From Hyphomicrobiales bacterium (lineage in GTDB: Bacteria > Pseudomonadota > Alphaproteobacteria > Rhizobiales > Methyloligellaceae), in NCBI GenBank assembly GCA_021775525.1, contig JAJFHQ010000045.1:1-48248 (forward strand): 48,248 bases of DNA. Reading direction: 5' to 3'. Each line of letters starts with the position of its first letter. Positions within the stretch are counted from its first letter, which is position 1. The translations under genes were made by a program, and so were the position numbers. A model generated the notes under the pieces. The model saw only the letters and a list, made by a program, of their open reading frames with translations. It had not been told where the DNA came from and made no database searches. Positions 16,303 through 24,483 of the stretch are shown in pieces.

Positions 16303-17490
16303 TCAGATGACGCCCTTGGCGCGCATCCCCTCAATCTCGTCTTCGGAATAGCCAAGCGAACCGAGAATTTCATCACTGTGCTCACCGCGTCCAGGCGGCG
16401 GTGTCCTCACGCCGCTCTTCGACCGGCTCATGTGTATGGGCTGACCCAGGTAGTTCGTCTGGCCCCGCTCATTTGAAGGACCGGACCAGCTCAATCCCAA
16501 ATGCTGGACCTGGGGCAGCGCGAACACCTGGTCGATGGAATTTATTTCACCGCAGGGCACGCCCGCCTCGGTCATCTTCTTGATCCAGTTGGCGCCCGTG
16601 TCTTTCGCAACGCTGGCTTCAATTAACTGGTTCAGCCTATCCCGATTTTCTGATCTTAAAGCACCATCATCGAAATCAGGATGGTCAAGTTCAGGATCGC
16701 CGAGAAGCTCTTTCAGCCTCTCCCACATGGGCTGGCCGGAGCAGGCAATATTGATATATCCATCGGATGTCTTGAACACGCCGGTCGGAATGCTGGTGGG
16801 GTGATTGTTGCCAGCCTGCTTGGGAACATCCCCGTCCATCAGCCAGCGCGCGGCCTGGAAATCCAGCATGAACACCTGAGCCTGCAACAGGGACGTCTGC
16901 ACCCATTGACCCATGCCTGATCGCTCGCGCTCCAGCAGCGCCATGAGGACCGCCTGGGCGCAGAACAGCCCGGCGGTGAGGTCGGCGATGGGGATGCCGA
17001 CACGCATCGGCCCTTCACCGGGCTTGCCGGTAATGGACATCAACCCGCCCATGCCCTGTGCTATCTGGTCGAAACCCGGGCGGTTGTAATTGGGACCATC
17101 CTGGCCGAAGCCGGAGATGGATGCGTAGATCAATCTCTTGTTGAGAGGCTTGAGATCCTCGTAGCCAATACCGAGGCGCGACGTCACGCCTGGGCGAAAA
17201 TTCTCAACAACCACGTCGACGCTCGCGGCGAGTTTTTTAAAAACCTCCACGCCTTCTTCTGATTTCAGGTTGATCGTGAGAGCGCGCTTGTTGCGGTGCA
17301 GATTCTGGAAATCGGGTCCTGCCCTTGGGCCACCCATGCCGCCTTTATCGTCCCCCCCGGGCACCTCGATCTTGATGATATCGGCGCCCCAGTCTGCCAG
17401 CTGCCTCACGCAGGTCGGCCCCGAACGCACGCGTGTCAAATCAAGCACGGTGTAGGGCGACAGGGGCAAATGTGATGAATCAGGGGACAT
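16303..17490 (-). CDS. CaiB/BaiF family (type III) CoA-transferase
   Basis: This 395-residue protein transfers CoA between carboxylic acids through an aspartyl-CoA intermediate. The N-terminal domain opens with LDLTRVRSGPTCVRQLADWGADIIKIE. The catalytic Asp is in IPIADLTAG (near residue 172), and the typical ENFRPG is near 97-102. Length and motifs are complete. Family members activate carnitine, formate/oxalate, succinate/citramalate, benzylsuccinate and others. As first gene of the CoA-transferase, crotonase and aldolase set, it probably activates the pathway substrate. The substrate itself cannot be read from the sequence. Confidence 0.93.
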   Translation of the reverse strand: MSPDSSHLPLSPYTVLDLTRVRSGPTCVRQLADWGADIIKIEVPGGDDKGGMGGPRAGPDFQNLHRNKRALTINLKSEEGVEVFKKLAASVDVVVENFRPGVTSRLGIGYEDLKPLNKRLIYASISGFGQDGPNYNRPGFDQIAQGMGGLMSITGKPGEGPMRVGIPIADLTAGLFCAQAVLMALLERERSGMGQWVQTSLLQAQVFMLDFQAARWLMDGDVPKQAGNNHPTSIPTGVFKTSDGYINIACSGQPMWERLKELLGDPELDHPDFDDGALRSENRDRLNQLIEASVAKDTGANWIKKMTEAGVPCGEINSIDQVFALPQVQHLGLSWSGPSNERGQTNYLGQPIHMSRSKSGVRTPPPGRGEHSDEILGSLGYSEDEIEGMRAKGVI

Positions 17491-17626
17491 GGGACGGCGA
17501 GCTGAATGAAACCGGGATTACGCCAGCCAATTGAAGGCTATTTGAGAGTGAACTGCAAGGAGGCTCGGTCAATAAAGTTGTTGAGGGGGCAGGCCGCTTG
17601 GGCCCACCCCTGCCATGTCATGTCAC

Positions 17627-18181
17627 TCAGGGAGTGAAACGCGTGATCTTTGATCCTTCAAGGGTCAGGTTGTACATCAGGCCCTTGTTGTTGAAGACAA
17701 AGCCTACGATGGGATCAAGCACATTATTGGTATCGACCTCACCGCCCACACCCACGGTGATCAGGGCAACAGAGCCATCCACTCCGACCTTGAAGCCTGC
17801 ACGGGACCGGAAACCTGCAAGCGCCGCCGGGGTCATGAACATGATGATGACCGAGCGTGTCTGTACGCCGAACTGGAAACCGACCGATGCGCCAATGATA
17901 TTGTAGTAGCCGGATGTCTGCCCGCGCACATGCATGACACCCTCGCCATATTCACCGCCGATGCCAATACCGGCCTTCACGATGGAAGGGAAAACGAGGA
18001 TGGCCTCGGCCTTGTTGGCAAGATCCCGGCCATTGATCACCGTATTGAAAAATTGATTCAGCGTGGCGTGCGCATCCGCCTCAATTGCGGCTGCAGACGC
18101 TGCTTGTGCGGGCTCCGGGGCGCGCAAGCTGATGGTTGTCACAGCTAGAAAAGCGATAAATAGCAATCTGATTACACGCAT
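17627..18181 (-). CDS. Exported SYLF (YSC84) domain protein
   Basis: This 184-residue protein has a signal peptide (LLFIAFLAVTTISL, cleavage probably at AQA-A near residue 28). A SYLF/YSC84 domain follows to the end: AILVFPSIVKAGIGIGGEYGEG (near 60-80), then YNIIGASVGFQFGVQ and GVDGSVALITVG. The domain binds phosphoinositides in eukaryotes; in bacteria it is an exported lipid-binding protein of unclear role. An AGGAGG lies 9 nt before the ATG. It separates the CoA-transferase operon from the lyase/aldehyde dehydrogenase pair and is probably transcribed alone. Confidence 0.88.
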   Translation of the reverse strand: MRVIRLLFIAFLAVTTISLRAPEPAQAASAAAIEADAHATLNQFFNTVINGRDLANKAEAILVFPSIVKAGIGIGGEYGEGVMHVRGQTSGYYNIIGASVGFQFGVQTRSVIIMFMTPAALAGFRSRAGFKVGVDGSVALITVGVGGEVDTNNVLDPIVGFVFNNKGLMYNLTLEGSKITRFTP

Positions 18182-18297
18182 GGCGGGCGTCCTCCTGATG
18201 CGGGCTCAATGTTCATATCGAATCAAACAGCAGCATACCGCTGAAAAATGGCCTGATGAAGGACGCATTTACCTGCCGCCAACTGTATTTGAGTGGC

Positions 18298-19161
18298 TCA
18301 TTTTCCTCCAAGGAACTCATTAATCCAACGCTCATAATCGGCATTGCGCTTGACCGCATCGCTGAGTTCACTAGTTGGCAAGCCCTGGAGATCGGCGGGC
18401 TTTGTCCCTTCGCGCAACGCCTTCATGGTCTCATGCACAGCCTGGTATCCGGCGGCGATCGGTTGATGTCCTTGCAGGCAAAGCCGCACATTGAGACCGG
18501 AGAGATAATCGAGATCCTGCATATCGGCAGGAGAACCGCCAATAACCAAAGGCAAACTGACTTCACTGGCCACGGCCTCGAGGTCCTCGCGTGTCTTCAC
18601 GCTCACGAGAAAAAGCGCATCCACGCCCGCCTTCTCATAGGCTTTCACGCGGGCAATCCCGTCGGCAAGATCACGCGGCACCATTGAGGTGCGACCGACG
18701 ATGGCCAAGCCGGTATCGCGGCGCGCTTCGAGTGCTGCTTTCATTTTGCCCACACCTTCCTCGAGCGAGGTGAAGCTCGCGGGCCGGGGACTGCCAAATT
18801 CCATCGGCAGCTCCGTATCCTCAACTGACATACCGCAGATGCCGGCCATCTCGAGGTCCTCGACCGTGCGCATGACATTGAGCGCATTGCCGTAGCAGTG
18901 ATCTGCATCGACCATCAGCGGCAATTCGCCCGCACGGCAGATGCGCCGGCACTGGTCGGCGAATTCGCTCATGGTAATGACGATATGGTCCGGCGCACCG
19001 AGGATGGTGAGTGACGCGGTAGAGCCCGCGAACATCCCCGTTTCGAATCCTATATCTTCCGCTATACGCGCAGAAATGGGATCGAACACGGACGCGGGGT
19101 GTACGCACCGGTCCCCTTCCAATATGGCGCGAAAGGCCTCGCGCCGCTTCTTGAAGCGCAT
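18298..19161 (-). CDS. Oxaloacetate decarboxylase-like protein (PA4872 type, PEP mutase superfamily)
   Basis: This 287-residue TIM-barrel protein resembles the characterised Pseudomonas oxaloacetate decarboxylase PA4872 over its N-terminal half: ASVFDPISARIAEDIGFE near residues 22-39, DADHCYGNALNVMRTVEDLE near 84-103 and SVEDTELPMEFG near 112-123. It lacks the KKCGH loop, so it is not an isocitrate-type lyase. The Gly of the usual DADxGYGN motif is Cys here, next to metal-binding Asp residues, which is unusual. It lies 32 nt downstream of an aldehyde dehydrogenase gene on the same strand. The substrate is likely a short 2-oxoacid, by homology. Confidence 0.85.
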   Translation of the reverse strand: MRFKKRREAFRAILEGDRCVHPASVFDPISARIAEDIGFETGMFAGSTASLTILGAPDHIVITMSEFADQCRRICRAGELPLMVDADHCYGNALNVMRTVEDLEMAGICGMSVEDTELPMEFGSPRPASFTSLEEGVGKMKAALEARRDTGLAIVGRTSMVPRDLADGIARVKAYEKAGVDALFLVSVKTREDLEAVASEVSLPLVIGGSPADMQDLDYLSGLNVRLCLQGHQPIAAGYQAVHETMKALREGTKPADLQGLPTSELSDAVKRNADYERWINEFLGGK

Positions 19162-19193
19162 CGTTTTTCTCCCTCAGGTCTTTTTGAAATGCG

Positions 19194-20696
19194 TCAGGAC
19201 GACCCGGCCACCTTCATGACGAACGGATTGCCCGAGCCTTCAGCGGTATTGATCATGACGCTCTTGGTTTGCAGATATTGCTCAATCGCCTCCTGGCCAT
19301 TCTCGCGGCCAATGCCGGACTGCTTGTAGCCACCAAATGGTGCCGTGACCGAGACAGCGCGGTAGGTGTTAATCCACACGGTGCCCGCACGAAGACGCCG
19401 GGCCATGATAGTGGCGCGCTTGAGGTTTTGCGTCCACACGCCCGCCGCCAGGCCATAGACCACATCATTGCCAATGCGGATGGCGTCTTCTTCATCCTTG
19501 AATTTTATCACCGACAGGACAGGCCCGAACACTTCTTCCTGGGCGATACGCATGTCGTTTGTCACATTGTCGAATATGGTTGGCTGGACGAAATATTTGC
19601 CCCCGCCTTCACCAGCCCCGGCGGGACCGCCGCCAAGCACGCAGGTTGCGCCCTCACCCTTGGCAATGCCGATATAATCCAGCACCTTCTCATATTGGGG
19701 AGGCGTGGTGACGGGGCCAACCTGCGTTTCGGCAAGTTTCGGGTCACCCATGCGCGCTTGCGAGGCTACATTTATGAGCTTTTCCATGAACTTGTCATGG
19801 ATGCTCTCCTGCACCAGCAGCCGTGATCCGGCGATGCAGGTTTGCCCGCTTGCTGCAAATATACCGGAAATAGCGCCGTTCACAGCGTCTTCCAGCACAC
19901 AGTCATCGAACACGATATTGGGTGACTTTCCGCCAAGCTCCAGCGAGACTTTCTTCAGCCCCTTTGCTGCCAGCTCGTAAACTCTCCTGCCAGACATCCC
20001 ACCACCGGTGAAAGCCACCTTGGCGACTTTTGGGTGCGTGACGAGCGGCTCTCCTGTCTCCTTGCCCGTGCCCGTCACCACGTTGATGACGCCGGGCGGG
20101 AAACCTGCTTCTTCCACCAACTTCATGAATTCCAACAGCGAGGCGGAGGTGAATTCGGACGGCTTTATGACGCAGGTGCAGCCCGCCGCAAGCGCGGGCG
20201 CAAGTTTCCAGCCAACCAATAACAATGGAGAGTTCCACGGTACGATCATGGCGCAGACGCCGACGGCCTCGCGCAGCGTGTAGTTGAAGGTGTCCGGTTT
20301 GTCAGAGGCGATGACCGTGCCGGTAATCTTGTCGGCCAACCCGCCATAGTAATAGTACCACTCGGGCAGGTATTTGCATTGCGCCGACATCTCGGAGATG
20401 AGCTTGCCATTGTCGCGCACTTCGATTTCAGCGAGTTTTTCAGCATCCCTAGCGATCAGGTCGCCCAGCGTGCGCAGCATGCGGCCACGTGCGGTTGCGG
20501 TAGTCTCGGCCCAGGGACCGCTATCCCAGGCATCATAGGCAGCATCGACCGCCTTGTTGACGTCCGCTTCACTGCATTTGGGGATCAGCGCCCAGGGTTC
20601 AGCCGTAAAGGGGTCCTCGCTCTCGAAGGTTTCGCCGCTTTCAGCGTCGCACCACTTACCGCCGATATAGGTCTGGAATTTCTTCAATTCTGCCAT
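19194..20696 (-). CDS. NAD(P)-dependent aldehyde dehydrogenase
   Basis: This 500-residue protein is of standard ALDH-superfamily length. The general-base Glu is in SLELGGKSPNIVFDD (near 268) and the nucleophile Cys in ASGQTCIAGSR (near 302). The cofactor motif FTGGGMSGRRV is near residue 243, and the region of VPWNSPLLL (near 165) is present. It oxidises an aldehyde to its acid; the betaine-aldehyde and vanillin/benzaldehyde branches look alike at this level. Start 20696 is chosen because GGGAGGT lies 9 nt before it; the TTG at 20705 would sit against that site. Its neighbour is the decarboxylase-like protein. Confidence 0.93.
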   Translation of the reverse strand: MAELKKFQTYIGGKWCDAESGETFESEDPFTAEPWALIPKCSEADVNKAVDAAYDAWDSGPWAETTATARGRMLRTLGDLIARDAEKLAEIEVRDNGKLISEMSAQCKYLPEWYYYYGGLADKITGTVIASDKPDTFNYTLREAVGVCAMIVPWNSPLLLVGWKLAPALAAGCTCVIKPSEFTSASLLEFMKLVEEAGFPPGVINVVTGTGKETGEPLVTHPKVAKVAFTGGGMSGRRVYELAAKGLKKVSLELGGKSPNIVFDDCVLEDAVNGAISGIFAASGQTCIAGSRLLVQESIHDKFMEKLINVASQARMGDPKLAETQVGPVTTPPQYEKVLDYIGIAKGEGATCVLGGGPAGAGEGGGKYFVQPTIFDNVTNDMRIAQEEVFGPVLSVIKFKDEEDAIRIGNDVVYGLAAGVWTQNLKRATIMARRLRAGTVWINTYRAVSVTAPFGGYKQSGIGRENGQEAIEQYLQTKSVMINTAEGSGNPFVMKVAGSS

Positions 20697-20705
20697 CGTA
20701 CTCAA

Positions 20706-20712
20706 ACCTCCC
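20706..20712 (-). promoter_or_regulatory. Ribosome binding site of the aldehyde dehydrogenase gene
   Basis: The minus strand reads GGGAGGT here, 9 nt before the ATG at 20696. This selects the ATG over the adjoining TTG at 20705. Confidence 0.65.
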
Positions 20713-20738
20713 TTGCCGCCTTGCGGCCTGTCCCCTTA

Positions 20739-20770
20739 AGCTTGCGCGGTGGAGCGGACCGCCGCAAGCT
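20739..20770. repeat. Inverted repeat in the divergent aldehyde dehydrogenase / DUF4424 region
   Basis: The arms 20739-20750 (AGCTTGCGCGGT) and 20758-20770 (ACCGCCGCAAGCT) are complementary apart from one bulged base, around a 7-nt centre. It sits in the 102-nt spacer between two divergent genes and is 29 nt before the DUF4424 start. It could be a regulator-binding palindrome or a 5' leader hairpin. No T-run follows, so it is not a terminator. Confidence 0.5.
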
Positions 20771-20798
20771 CTTATGATGCGGGATATTGGAGAAACAG

Positions 20799-21776
20799 AT
20801 GAAGACAAATCTTCGTACTCCCCTCGCCATGCTTGCAGGGTTTGTGTGGGCGGTGGTCTCAACGCCCGTTCAAGCCAACGATTCCTCCGCGATCCTCAAA
20901 TCCGGCGAGTTGCAACTCACCACCAGCCCGCACATCGCGCTTGACAGCGAGGATCTGTACCTGAGCGCGAGTGAAGTGCGCGTGCGCTACAGCTTCCGCA
21001 GCACATCGAAAAGTGATGTGGTAACGCTGGTGGCTTTCCCCCTGCCTGATATCAATATTGGGGATGACGCCGACTACAGCATCAAGGCCAGCGACCCGGC
21101 CAATTTCATCGGCTTCAAGGTGCAGGTAAACGGCCAGGATGTCTCGCCCGTGATGCAACTGCGCGCGACCCGCTTCGGCGTCGACCAGACGTTGCTGCTC
21201 AACCGGCTTGGAGTGCCCATACTGCCGTTTGGTGAGGATTTTTACAGCCGTCTTGAGAAGATATCCGGCCCCGCGCGCAAGGAACTTGAAGAAGCAGGTC
21301 TCGCCGACTGGAACACAAGTTTTGGGGCTAACAATGTGCCCTTGCCGAATCCCCACTGGCGCGCCCGTGCGGTCTACTACTGGAAGCAGACATTTCCTGC
21401 TGGCGCTGTAACTGAAGTCTCGCACAGTTACCGGCCTGTGCCGGGTGAGAGCTTTTACTCACCCGAAATCCTGAAAGATCGCGCGTTGCAGAGCGCCTAT
21501 TGCATGGACGAGGGATTCCAGAAAGCAGCCCGGCGCAAGTTTGCCAAGACCCAGAATGGTTATGTGCGCGAGCTGCACTACGTGCTGACCACGGGCGCCA
21601 ACTGGCTCGGGACAATCGGCAAATTCCACCTCACCATCGACAAGGGCAAGCCCGGCAATCTGGTGTCTCTGTGTATCAACGGCATCAAGAAAACCGGCCC
21701 GACCACATTCGAGGTGACGAAGAAAGATTTCATCCCCGAGCGGGATTTGAAAATCCTGATCCTGGAACCACAATAG
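20799..21776 (+). CDS. Exported DUF4424-type protein
   Basis: This 325-residue protein has a signal peptide (TPLAMLAGFVWAVVSTPVQA, cleavage probably at VQA-N near residue 28). The mature part begins DSSAILKSGELQLTTSPHIALDSEDLYLS and contains VRYSFRSTS and VTLVAFPLPDI, the beta-rich pattern of DUF4424. The central segment DRALQSAYCMDEGFQKAARR and the end FEVTKKDFIPERDLKILILEP are also family-like. The function is unknown; it is exported to the periplasm or surface. Two Cys are present in the mature protein (near 237 and 294). A 42-codon membrane-protein gene follows after 40 nt and is probably co-transcribed. Confidence 0.82.
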   Translation: MKTNLRTPLAMLAGFVWAVVSTPVQANDSSAILKSGELQLTTSPHIALDSEDLYLSASEVRVRYSFRSTSKSDVVTLVAFPLPDINIGDDADYSIKASDPANFIGFKVQVNGQDVSPVMQLRATRFGVDQTLLLNRLGVPILPFGEDFYSRLEKISGPARKELEEAGLADWNTSFGANNVPLPNPHWRARAVYYWKQTFPAGAVTEVSHSYRPVPGESFYSPEILKDRALQSAYCMDEGFQKAARRKFAKTQNGYVRELHYVLTTGANWLGTIGKFHLTIDKGKPGNLVSLCINGIKKTGPTTFEVTKKDFIPERDLKILILEPQ

Positions 21777-21801
21777 GGCAAGTCGCCATCAAAAAGGATT
21801 G

Positions 21802-21809
21802 AAGGAGGG
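21802..21809 (+). promoter_or_regulatory. Strong ribosome binding site of the 42-residue miniprotein
   Basis: AAGGAGGG lies 7 nt before the ATG at 21817. It is among the best ribosome sites in the window and is the main reason to accept so short a gene. Confidence 0.7.
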
Positions 21810-21816
21810 AGACCTC

Positions 21817-21945
21817 ATGAGCGAAAGATTTTTTCAAGCGTGCCTGGTCATAATTCTCATTCCCTACAGCCTGATATTCATTGTGCTGCTCTGGAATGAA
21901 ATCGGCCCCTCGATCCTTGCCCGGCGGAAGCCCGGGACTGAATAG
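21817..21945 (+). CDS. 42-residue membrane miniprotein
   Basis: The reading is ATG at 21817 to TAG at 21945. It starts SERFFQACLVIILIPYSLIF and continues IVLLWNEIGPSILARRKPGTE. One hydrophobic helix (about residues 8-26) is followed by a short basic tail, giving a single-pass inner-membrane peptide with the positive C-terminus probably inside. The near-perfect ribosome site and position 40 nt after the DUF4424 gene suggest a translated partner. No family is recognised. The next gene, on the opposite strand, ends 30 nt further on. Confidence 0.62.
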   Translation: MSERFFQACLVIILIPYSLIFIVLLWNEIGPSILARRKPGTE

Positions 21946-21975
21946 ATACGCGATCTTACAAGATTACGATTGAAC

Positions 21976-23430
21976 CTAGACAGCGGAGCACTTGATACTT
22001 TCATACGCAGCGAGCGCGCGCTTCCTGCCCTCACCCAGATCAACGATGCGTTGGGGATAGGTCTCGCCAATATTTATCCGCGCCTTTTCAAGCTCAGCCT
22101 TGTTGGCCTTCCAGGGCTCGTGAATCCGCGTCTTGGGCAACCTTGCCAGTTCCGGCACCCAGGCCTTCACATAGGCGCCATTCGCGTCGAACTTCTTGCC
22201 CTGCAGGACGGGGTTGAAGATGCGGAAATAAGGGGCCGCATCCGCGCCGCACCCGGCCACCCATTGCCAATTTGCCGAATTGTTGGCGTGATCTGCATCG
22301 ACCAACGTATCCTGAAACCACTCCGCGCCATGCTGCCAGGAAAGCAGCAGATGCTTCACCAGAAACGAGGCCACGACCATGCGGACCCGGTTATGCATCC
22401 ACCCCGTAGAATAGAGTTCGCGCATCCCCGCATCGACAATCGGGTACCCCGTGCGCGCCTGCTGCCAAGCCTCCAGGGTGCCCGCATTGTTTTGCCAGGG
22501 AAATTTGGCAAATTCGGGCCTGAGCGGCGCTGTGGCTAGACTTGGGCGGTCGAACAGTAGATGGTGGCAAAATTCACGCCACAGAAGCTGGCGCAGAAAA
22601 CATTCCATGCCTGCATCCAGTTGTCCGCCCTTCGCACCCGCCGCCATTTTCACCGCGTTCCAAACAACGCGCGGGCTGACCTCTCCAAAATGCAGATGGG
22701 GCGAAAGCCGCGATGTGCCATCAGTCCCTGGAAAGTCACGTGATGCCGGATAGCCCTGAAGGATCTCGTCCACCAACCTGTCGAGCCGTGCCTGCGCGCC
22801 GCTCTCTCCAGGCGTCCATGCTGCGGCTATGCTGCTCGACCAGTCCGGCTTGACGGGTTTCAAACCCCAGGCCTCAAGCCTGTCGCTCTCCACCCCGTCA
22901 GGCACGCGCGGCAAGGCGGCCGGCGCCCTGATTGTGGCCCCCGGCTCAAGCTTGCTCAGACACGTCTTGTAGAACGGCGTGAACTGGCGGTAGGCGGTGC
23001 CCGCCCCGGTCTTGATATCTTCGGGTTCAAAAAGGAGCGCGCCTGAAAAGCGGCGGCAGCGCACACCCGCGCCTTCCAGCGCCCCGTGCAGCTTGCGCTC
23101 AAGCTTTATCTCCGAGGCTTCATAGGCCCGGCTCCAGAAGATGGCGCCGGCACCCGTCTCGCGCGCCATGTCGCGCAAAACATCCAGAGCAGGACCGCGC
23201 GCGAACACCAGCGATGAGCCCAGCTTGCGCAAATCCTCATCAAGGCTTTTCAGGCTTTCATGCAACCACCAGCGACTGGCCCCGCCACGTTGCCAACCCC
23301 CCGGCGTTTCCTCGTCATGCACGTATACGGGAATGACTGGCGCACCCGTGGCGGCTGCCGCCGACAGCGCCGCATGATCATGCAGCCGCAGGTCAGCCCG
23401 AAACCAGACGATGATAGGCGCAGCTGCCAT
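21976..23430 (-). CDS. phrB: Deoxyribodipyrimidine photolyase
   Basis: This light-driven flavoenzyme repairs cyclobutane pyrimidine dimers. The 484 residues show the antenna-binding domain from AAPIIVWFRADLRLHDHAAL, then the FAD domain with SRLSPHLHFGEVSPR (near 240-254), WREFCHHLLFDRP (near 285) and GYPIVDAGMRELYSTGWMHN (near 338-357). The C-terminal WQWVAGCGADAAPYFRIFNP is diagnostic of class I photolyases/cryptochromes. The ATG at 23430 is preceded by GAGGAG, whereas the longer reading from 23478 adds 16 residues unlike the family. The neighbours are not functionally related. Confidence 0.95.
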   Translation of the reverse strand: MAAAPIIVWFRADLRLHDHAALSAAAATGAPVIPVYVHDEETPGGWQRGGASRWWLHESLKSLDEDLRKLGSSLVFARGPALDVLRDMARETGAGAIFWSRAYEASEIKLERKLHGALEGAGVRCRRFSGALLFEPEDIKTGAGTAYRQFTPFYKTCLSKLEPGATIRAPAALPRVPDGVESDRLEAWGLKPVKPDWSSSIAAAWTPGESGAQARLDRLVDEILQGYPASRDFPGTDGTSRLSPHLHFGEVSPRVVWNAVKMAAGAKGGQLDAGMECFLRQLLWREFCHHLLFDRPSLATAPLRPEFAKFPWQNNAGTLEAWQQARTGYPIVDAGMRELYSTGWMHNRVRMVVASFLVKHLLLSWQHGAEWFQDTLVDADHANNSANWQWVAGCGADAAPYFRIFNPVLQGKKFDANGAYVKAWVPELARLPKTRIHEPWKANKAELEKARINIGETYPQRIVDLGEGRKRALAAYESIKCSAV

Positions 23431-23536
23431 TGTCTCCTCGCATCCCCGCATGAATGAAAATTTTTTCAGTTGCCCCATGCGATCCCAAAAATGATTCGCG
23501 TGAGCCCCACCAATGCAGAGAATTTAATTACGGTGT

Positions 23537-24433
23537 TTATGTGGTGCCGGGCGTCTTGGGCAAGTGCTCCGCATATACGGCGATGGATTCTTCCATGGTA
23601 CGGCTTGTGTCAATGGTTTCGCGGGTCTCGCCGGCAAAGGGTGTTTTGGCGAGCAGCCGGAATATTTCCGCGGCACCCTTGTGAAAATCCGATGGCACCC
23701 CAACATCGGCAAAGGTCGCGGCGATCTCTTCCATCTCGCCAATCCAGCGCTGCGAATCTGCCGGCAGGCGCGACACACGCTGCCGCATGGCGCTCAGCTC
23801 CTCCTGCTGGCTGAATTCAAATTCGGACACAAGCGCATCGCCCAGGCCAAGTTGCTGCGCTGCGAGAAGTACCGCCGTCTGGAGCGTCCACTTGCCTTTG
23901 GTGAGGCCGGAATAACACATCTTCAGGCCCGACGCCGCACCGATACCGCCCTCCAGAGCCAGCACTTCGATGCCTTTACCGTTGAGAGCTTCCATCGGGG
24001 CGGTATCAGCGCCGCTCACATAAAAGCGTGTCCCCGTACCTTTGCCGGGCGCCAGCCCGATGATGCCGCAATCGATATAGGCCGCGCCGGAAATTGCTAT
24101 CACCGACCCAACTTCGCGTGTGAGGGTTGGCGAGATGGCGTTGCAATCCACGTAAACGGGCGATGTCCCTGCTTCCCCCATTGCCTTGGCAACGTCTTGC
24201 GCCTGCGGCAGAGCGCTGGCGGGCGGCAGGATCGAAAGGATCATGTCGGCCTCGGTGACAAGCTTGCGCAGATCACCGGCATCTTCCAGCCCGGCAGCTT
24301 CTGCCAGGGCGTGCGTGCGGGCCGAGCGCCCCTCAAGGCAGGTGAGGACGCGGTGCCCGTGCTCTCGCAATGTCCGGCCAACGGCGTGGCCCATATCTCC
24401 GGGCATGAGGATGGCAAGCGTGGGTAGAGACAT
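23537..24433 (-). CDS. Beta-hydroxyacid dehydrogenase-like protein (6-PGDH-type NAD-binding, DUF1932)
   Basis: This 298-residue protein has an N-terminal Rossmann domain (LAILMPGDMGHAVGRTLREHGH, residues 6-27) in which the usual GLGxMG reads PGDMGH. ADMILSILPPASA follows near residue 62. The C-terminal helical half, from GIGAASGLKMCYSGLTKGK (near 181), matches the DUF1932 form of the family rather than classical 3-hydroxyisobutyrate dehydrogenase; the conserved Lys is present in GLTKGK. The substrate is probably a beta-hydroxyacid, but the reaction is unknown. The gene stands alone on the minus strand, 106 nt from the photolyase start. Confidence 0.83.
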   Translation of the reverse strand: MSLPTLAILMPGDMGHAVGRTLREHGHRVLTCLEGRSARTHALAEAAGLEDAGDLRKLVTEADMILSILPPASALPQAQDVAKAMGEAGTSPVYVDCNAISPTLTREVGSVIAISGAAYIDCGIIGLAPGKGTGTRFYVSGADTAPMEALNGKGIEVLALEGGIGAASGLKMCYSGLTKGKWTLQTAVLLAAQQLGLGDALVSEFEFSQQEELSAMRQRVSRLPADSQRWIGEMEEIAATFADVGVPSDFHKGAAEIFRLLAKTPFAGETRETIDTSRTMEESIAVYAEHLPKTPGTT

Positions 24434-24483
24434 AAGAGACGATCCGCGATTTGAGAAATGACTTCAGGCGTGATGTCACAACA

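Noticed and set aside
15565..16476. Long open reading frame (303 codons) on the plus strand
   Set aside because: It spans antisense to the crotonase and CoA-transferase genes and has shadow-type composition.
17586..17614. GC-rich inverted repeat after the SYLF gene
   Set aside because: The stem is only about six pairs with a long centre and no T-run; it is too weak to list as a terminator.
23564..24427. Long open reading frame (287 codons) on the plus strand
   Set aside because: It is antisense to the DUF1932-type dehydrogenase, which has a clear NAD-binding motif.
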